From Macrocybe gigantea (Eukaryota; Basidiomycota; Agaricomycetes; Agaricales; Callistosporiaceae), in the NCBI GenBank assembly GCA_011319805.1, contig SJRY01000030.1, forward strand, positions 1 to 33,446: a stretch of DNA of 33,446 nucleotides, written 5' to 3'. The notes beneath the pieces are model-generated. The model saw nothing but the letters and a program-made list of their open reading frames with translations. It made no database searches and was not told where the DNA came from. Of this stretch, positions 30,500-33,446 are shown in pieces; the stretch's first letter is position 1, and the number at the start of each line of letters is the position of its first letter. The position numbers and the translations under genes are program-made.

Positions 30500-32081
30500 T
30501 TCATTAAATTTAGATCGGGCACCGTGTGACCCGGCGCAAGGGGCGTCTGGATGATTGCTTTGGAGCTGGAGCCGGGGTCACGGGGCGTGCCTCAGAGGAA
30601 AACATACACCTAATCTTGTCGACTTTGAATAAAGAACCAATTCTTCTGAGGTGTCTCTTCTACCTTCGAACTCGCTGGGCGCTGGAATAATGACTGCAGT
30701 TGATCTCGCAAATAGTGCAGGTGCGTAACGAGAGGGACTGCCTTGACTGTCGTAGACAACGCGCAATTGAGACATGAGGCACGTTTAGTTTCAAATTCAG
30801 TAGGCCTGACTACTCGAATTTTGCATTTGAACCCCTTGAAGACGCAATAAACTTTGAACAAGCTTGCACTTTATCCAAAAGATGATTTCATAGACTGGAA
30901 CCTCCGCTTGTCGCCTTATTTCCGAATTTTTTTTCATGGTTGGTAGCAACACTGATATCCAATTTGGTTTTCACAGCACGTCTGGCTGTGTCCCAATGAT
31001 CCCGTGAATGCATGAATATTTGAATAGGCCCAGTTATGATTTTGAAGTCAACGCAGGGTTGTGCCGTCTTATTTCACAACGCCAGAAACTTTCCTCATCG
31101 GTTTTGCAACATTAGTTTTGATCAGACGCAGACGTTACTAACAAAAAAGAAATCCAAACGTCACGATTTTCGGCAAGACCACGGCAGCAATGCTGGCGCT
31201 AAACAAGAGTAAATAGCCTTGAACGTCGTTGCTATCGCCATGCCGCATGGTCCAAATTTCAAGGGCGTTCCCGGAATTCACATCGTCACCGCGTCGCGCA
31301 GAATGAGGATGCCCATGTTATCTGTCCACCGACTTTCCAGCAGGTGATTATTTCAAATGATTCGGGAAAGTTGGGTCGAGAACTTCCAATGGGTGAAAAT
31401 GTAGATACGTATTGATCCCCGAGCCTTCAGCCTGCTTTCTTATCTCGTTATCTTCGTTATCATGAGACGTCCGAGTTATCGTGCCCGTATTTCTCCCCAA
31501 ACCGCGTATCGCACAAGCGCGGTCGCGCCGACGTTGTCGAGCAATTCCAGACACTATAGCTTTTTTTTCTTTTGCACAGGTTTGTGCTCCACGCGGTTTT
31601 CGTGAAGTTGATCTCATCGAGATAATGCATTCCCGGAAGAACCTACTGTCGCTCGGCATACCCTTTTTCGAGCATTCTCGCTGTGAGTCGACTTATTCGC
31701 ATTGGGTCGCGACCAAATTCTGCGTGAATCTGGTGCTTGGCATTGGGTTTCCAATGAACCCCGACTTGTCAAACAAGCCTGAGGGTTGAAAAGCTGTTCA
31801 AACATCAGCCTCGACAACCATCATTTCTAATTTCTCCACCGCATCGGGAGGCAGAGATGAGATCGGAAGGGCCTCAAGGTATGGTATGTAGTTGTCTTGC
31901 CACCTGCTCTTTTTATTTACTTTTTCCCCTGAAAACAAACTTCTGATAACTCTTCAATGCAGCTGGAGTCGGAGGAGGGAGGACGCTCTAATACCCATAA
32001 ATACAGGCACTTTATCCATCGGCGGCGCAAAGCGCCCCATCCCCCCTTGCTCATCTCCTTCCCTTCCGTCTAACGTCCATC
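30500..32081. other. Intergenic region upstream of the amino acid permease
   Basis: About 1.6 kb without a supported gene. Only short open frames are present; the longest are near 31348-31817 on both strands. The last few hundred bases presumably hold the permease promoter and 5' UTR. A pyrimidine-rich stretch followed by TGCAG at about 31965 could be a 5' UTR intron end. Confidence 0.45.
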
Positions 32082-33446
32082 ATGGGACACAAAAAGAACC
32101 AGGAGAAGCTCGAAGTCTCCAGCGTGATCTCGGATGGCACGCCCAAGGTCGAATTTTATGACCCGTCGAAAGAAAGCATCTGGACACGGCTTGGTGTCAC
32201 GTTTGAAAGTTTCAAACGAGCTCCTGGGACCACTGGGTAGGCTCATTAGATACGGTCATGCGCTACTCAAGGCTCTTATTAGTCCTTCGCAGTGGTCAAG
32301 TCATTGTCGGAAATGTCGAAGATGTAGAACGACTTCGGGCGGAGAACCCTATGCTACAACAGAAGATGAAGCCTAGACATCTCCAGATGATCGCAGTCGG
32401 TGAGTCCCTTAGGACGACTGCAGGCGGCCTTCTTCTCATTTGGCCTAGGTGGAAGTATCGGTACTGGCTTGTTTGTGGGGTCTGGTTCCGCCCTTCACGT
32501 CGGTGGACCGGCTGGCGTTCTGATCGCATGGTTACTCATGGGTTTCATGTTGGTCAACGTCACTCAGGTTTGTCAGAATTTTAGCGGTCGGTTGTGGCAT
32601 GATTCATGTTCTTCCGCCAGGCTCTCGGTGAAATGAGTATTCTGTATCCCGTCTCCGGAGGCTTCTATACCCTGGCTGGTCGATTTTGGACCCCTCATTT
32701 GCCTTTGCTATGGGCTGGAACTATGTTTCCAATGGGCTGTCGTGCTTCCTTTGGAAATAACGGTTGCCGGAACTACTGTAAATTACTGGGGAGCGGACGT
32801 CCCGATAGCGGCTTGGATAACGGTATTTTGGGTTGCAATTAGTGAGTCCCTCCGGCTCTATCATTTTTGTCTGTACCGTCTTCTAACCCTGCCTTCCAGT
32901 AATTGTTAGCGTGTTCGGGACCCTTGGCTTCGCAGAAGAGGAATTTTGGTCTCGTGCTTAAAGCTCATCGTCGTCGTCATGTTCATATTTATCGGGGTGT
33001 AGGTGGAAATGTGCTTCTCGGGCGCTTAAGCTGATTTATTTGTCATGAAGCATTTGTATCTGTGGCGGCGGTCCTAATGGAGGAGTGTACAATCATTATA
33101 TTGGCGGCAAGTATTGGCACGATCCCGGCGCTTTCGCAAACGGCTTCAAAGGAGTGTGTTCCGTGTTTGTGACGGGTGAGAAATAGTTTCCTTCGTGATT
33201 CCAACTGGACAGAAAAGTTGCTACTGGTCCTCCTAGCGGCCTTCTCGTTGGTCTGTATCATCCTCCATCTTCGGATTGCTGAGTTCTCATGTCAGAAAAT
33301 AGCTGCACTGAGCTTATCGGCCTTGCTGCTAGTGAGACCCCGGACCCCAGAGCACAATGCCAGGTTTGAAATTCTCATCTTTATGTGTTCTGTGACGTTA
33401 ACAACCGTATTCAGGTGCTGTGAAGGGAACGTTCTGGCGCGTGGTA
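32082..33446 (+). CDS. Amino acid permease (APC superfamily, GAP1-like), 3' truncated by the window; frame broken
   Basis: This is a plasma-membrane amino acid/proton symporter of the fungal AAT family. Exons seen are 32082-32236, 32293-32399, 32449-32567, 32621-32841, 32900-32998, 33051-33175, probably 33237-33250, 33296-33363 and 33415 to the window end. The N-terminal tail ends in [20 protein letters not shown], the classic start of helix 1. It is followed by [36 protein letters not shown] and, in shifted frames, [54 protein letters not shown] and [13 protein letters not shown]. The frame breaks near 32687, 32728, 32951 and 33352, and probably near 33305. Each break is fixed by one added base, mostly in homopolymers. 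It is either a young pseudogene or a good gene in low-quality consensus. Substrate not assigned. Confidence 0.85.

Noticed and set aside
1..33446. CRISPR arrays, transposon ends and rRNA
   Set aside because: No regularly spaced repeats, no transposase or reverse-transcriptase motifs and no rRNA-like sequence were seen by eye.

Overview
This window looks like nuclear DNA from a filamentous basidiomycete, probably an Agaricomycete. Its genes are split by many short GT-AG introns (mostly 45-75 nt), and several families are ones typical of mushrooms. These include a PIL1-domain protein with a long disordered tail, a beta-sandwich single-pass membrane protein, a secreted M35 metalloprotease and a GPI-type aspartic protease. 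All gene models here were spliced by eye from the sequence. Names rest on recognised motifs, not on database searches.

Layout. 170-2335 (+) is a secreted, probably GPI-anchored pepsin-like aspartic protease whose frame is broken by what look like three one-base losses. 3774-6511 (+) is a TMEM184/OSTalpha (DUF300) membrane protein. It converges on 6792-7682 (-), a PMP20/Prx5-type peroxiredoxin with a peroxisomal AKL C-terminus and a 16-nt microexon. 7.7-12.6 kb is gene-poor and holds orphan fragments, the clearest being a Ras-binding-type domain like that of Ste11-class MAPKKKs, with no kinase behind it. 12652-13132 (-) is a small acidic protein and 14059-14429 (-) a Tyr/Asn/Gly/Ser-rich 81-residue protein. 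16153-16240 (-) is tRNA-Asp(GTC) with a 16-nt intron, divergent from PEX19 at 16427-17800 (+). 18115-19491 (-) is an M35 aspzincin and 20411-21010 (-) is Mediator subunit MED10, divergent from the single-pass membrane protein at 21752-22982 (+). A PIL1-domain eisosome protein at 25403-28385 (+) is flanked by two outward-facing paralogues, 24276-25159 (-) and 29577-30499 (+). These paralogues have no family I can name and both start with an N-myristoylation-type sequence. The window ends inside an amino acid permease (32082 onward, +) that carries several one-base losses.

Biology. Two genes are peroxisomal: PEX19, the membrane-protein chaperone with a CIIS farnesylation box, and the PTS1 peroxiredoxin. 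Two are extracellular proteases and several act at or near the plasma membrane. I see no biosynthetic cluster and no intact mobile element. The best candidate for an undescribed system is the paralogue pair around PIL1: both are predicted lipid-anchored, and one shares a 243-bp divergent promoter with a plasma-membrane-domain scaffold gene. The most important caution is that every frame break I could place is explained by loss of one base, mostly in homopolymers or doublets. This may be consensus error rather than real pseudogenes.
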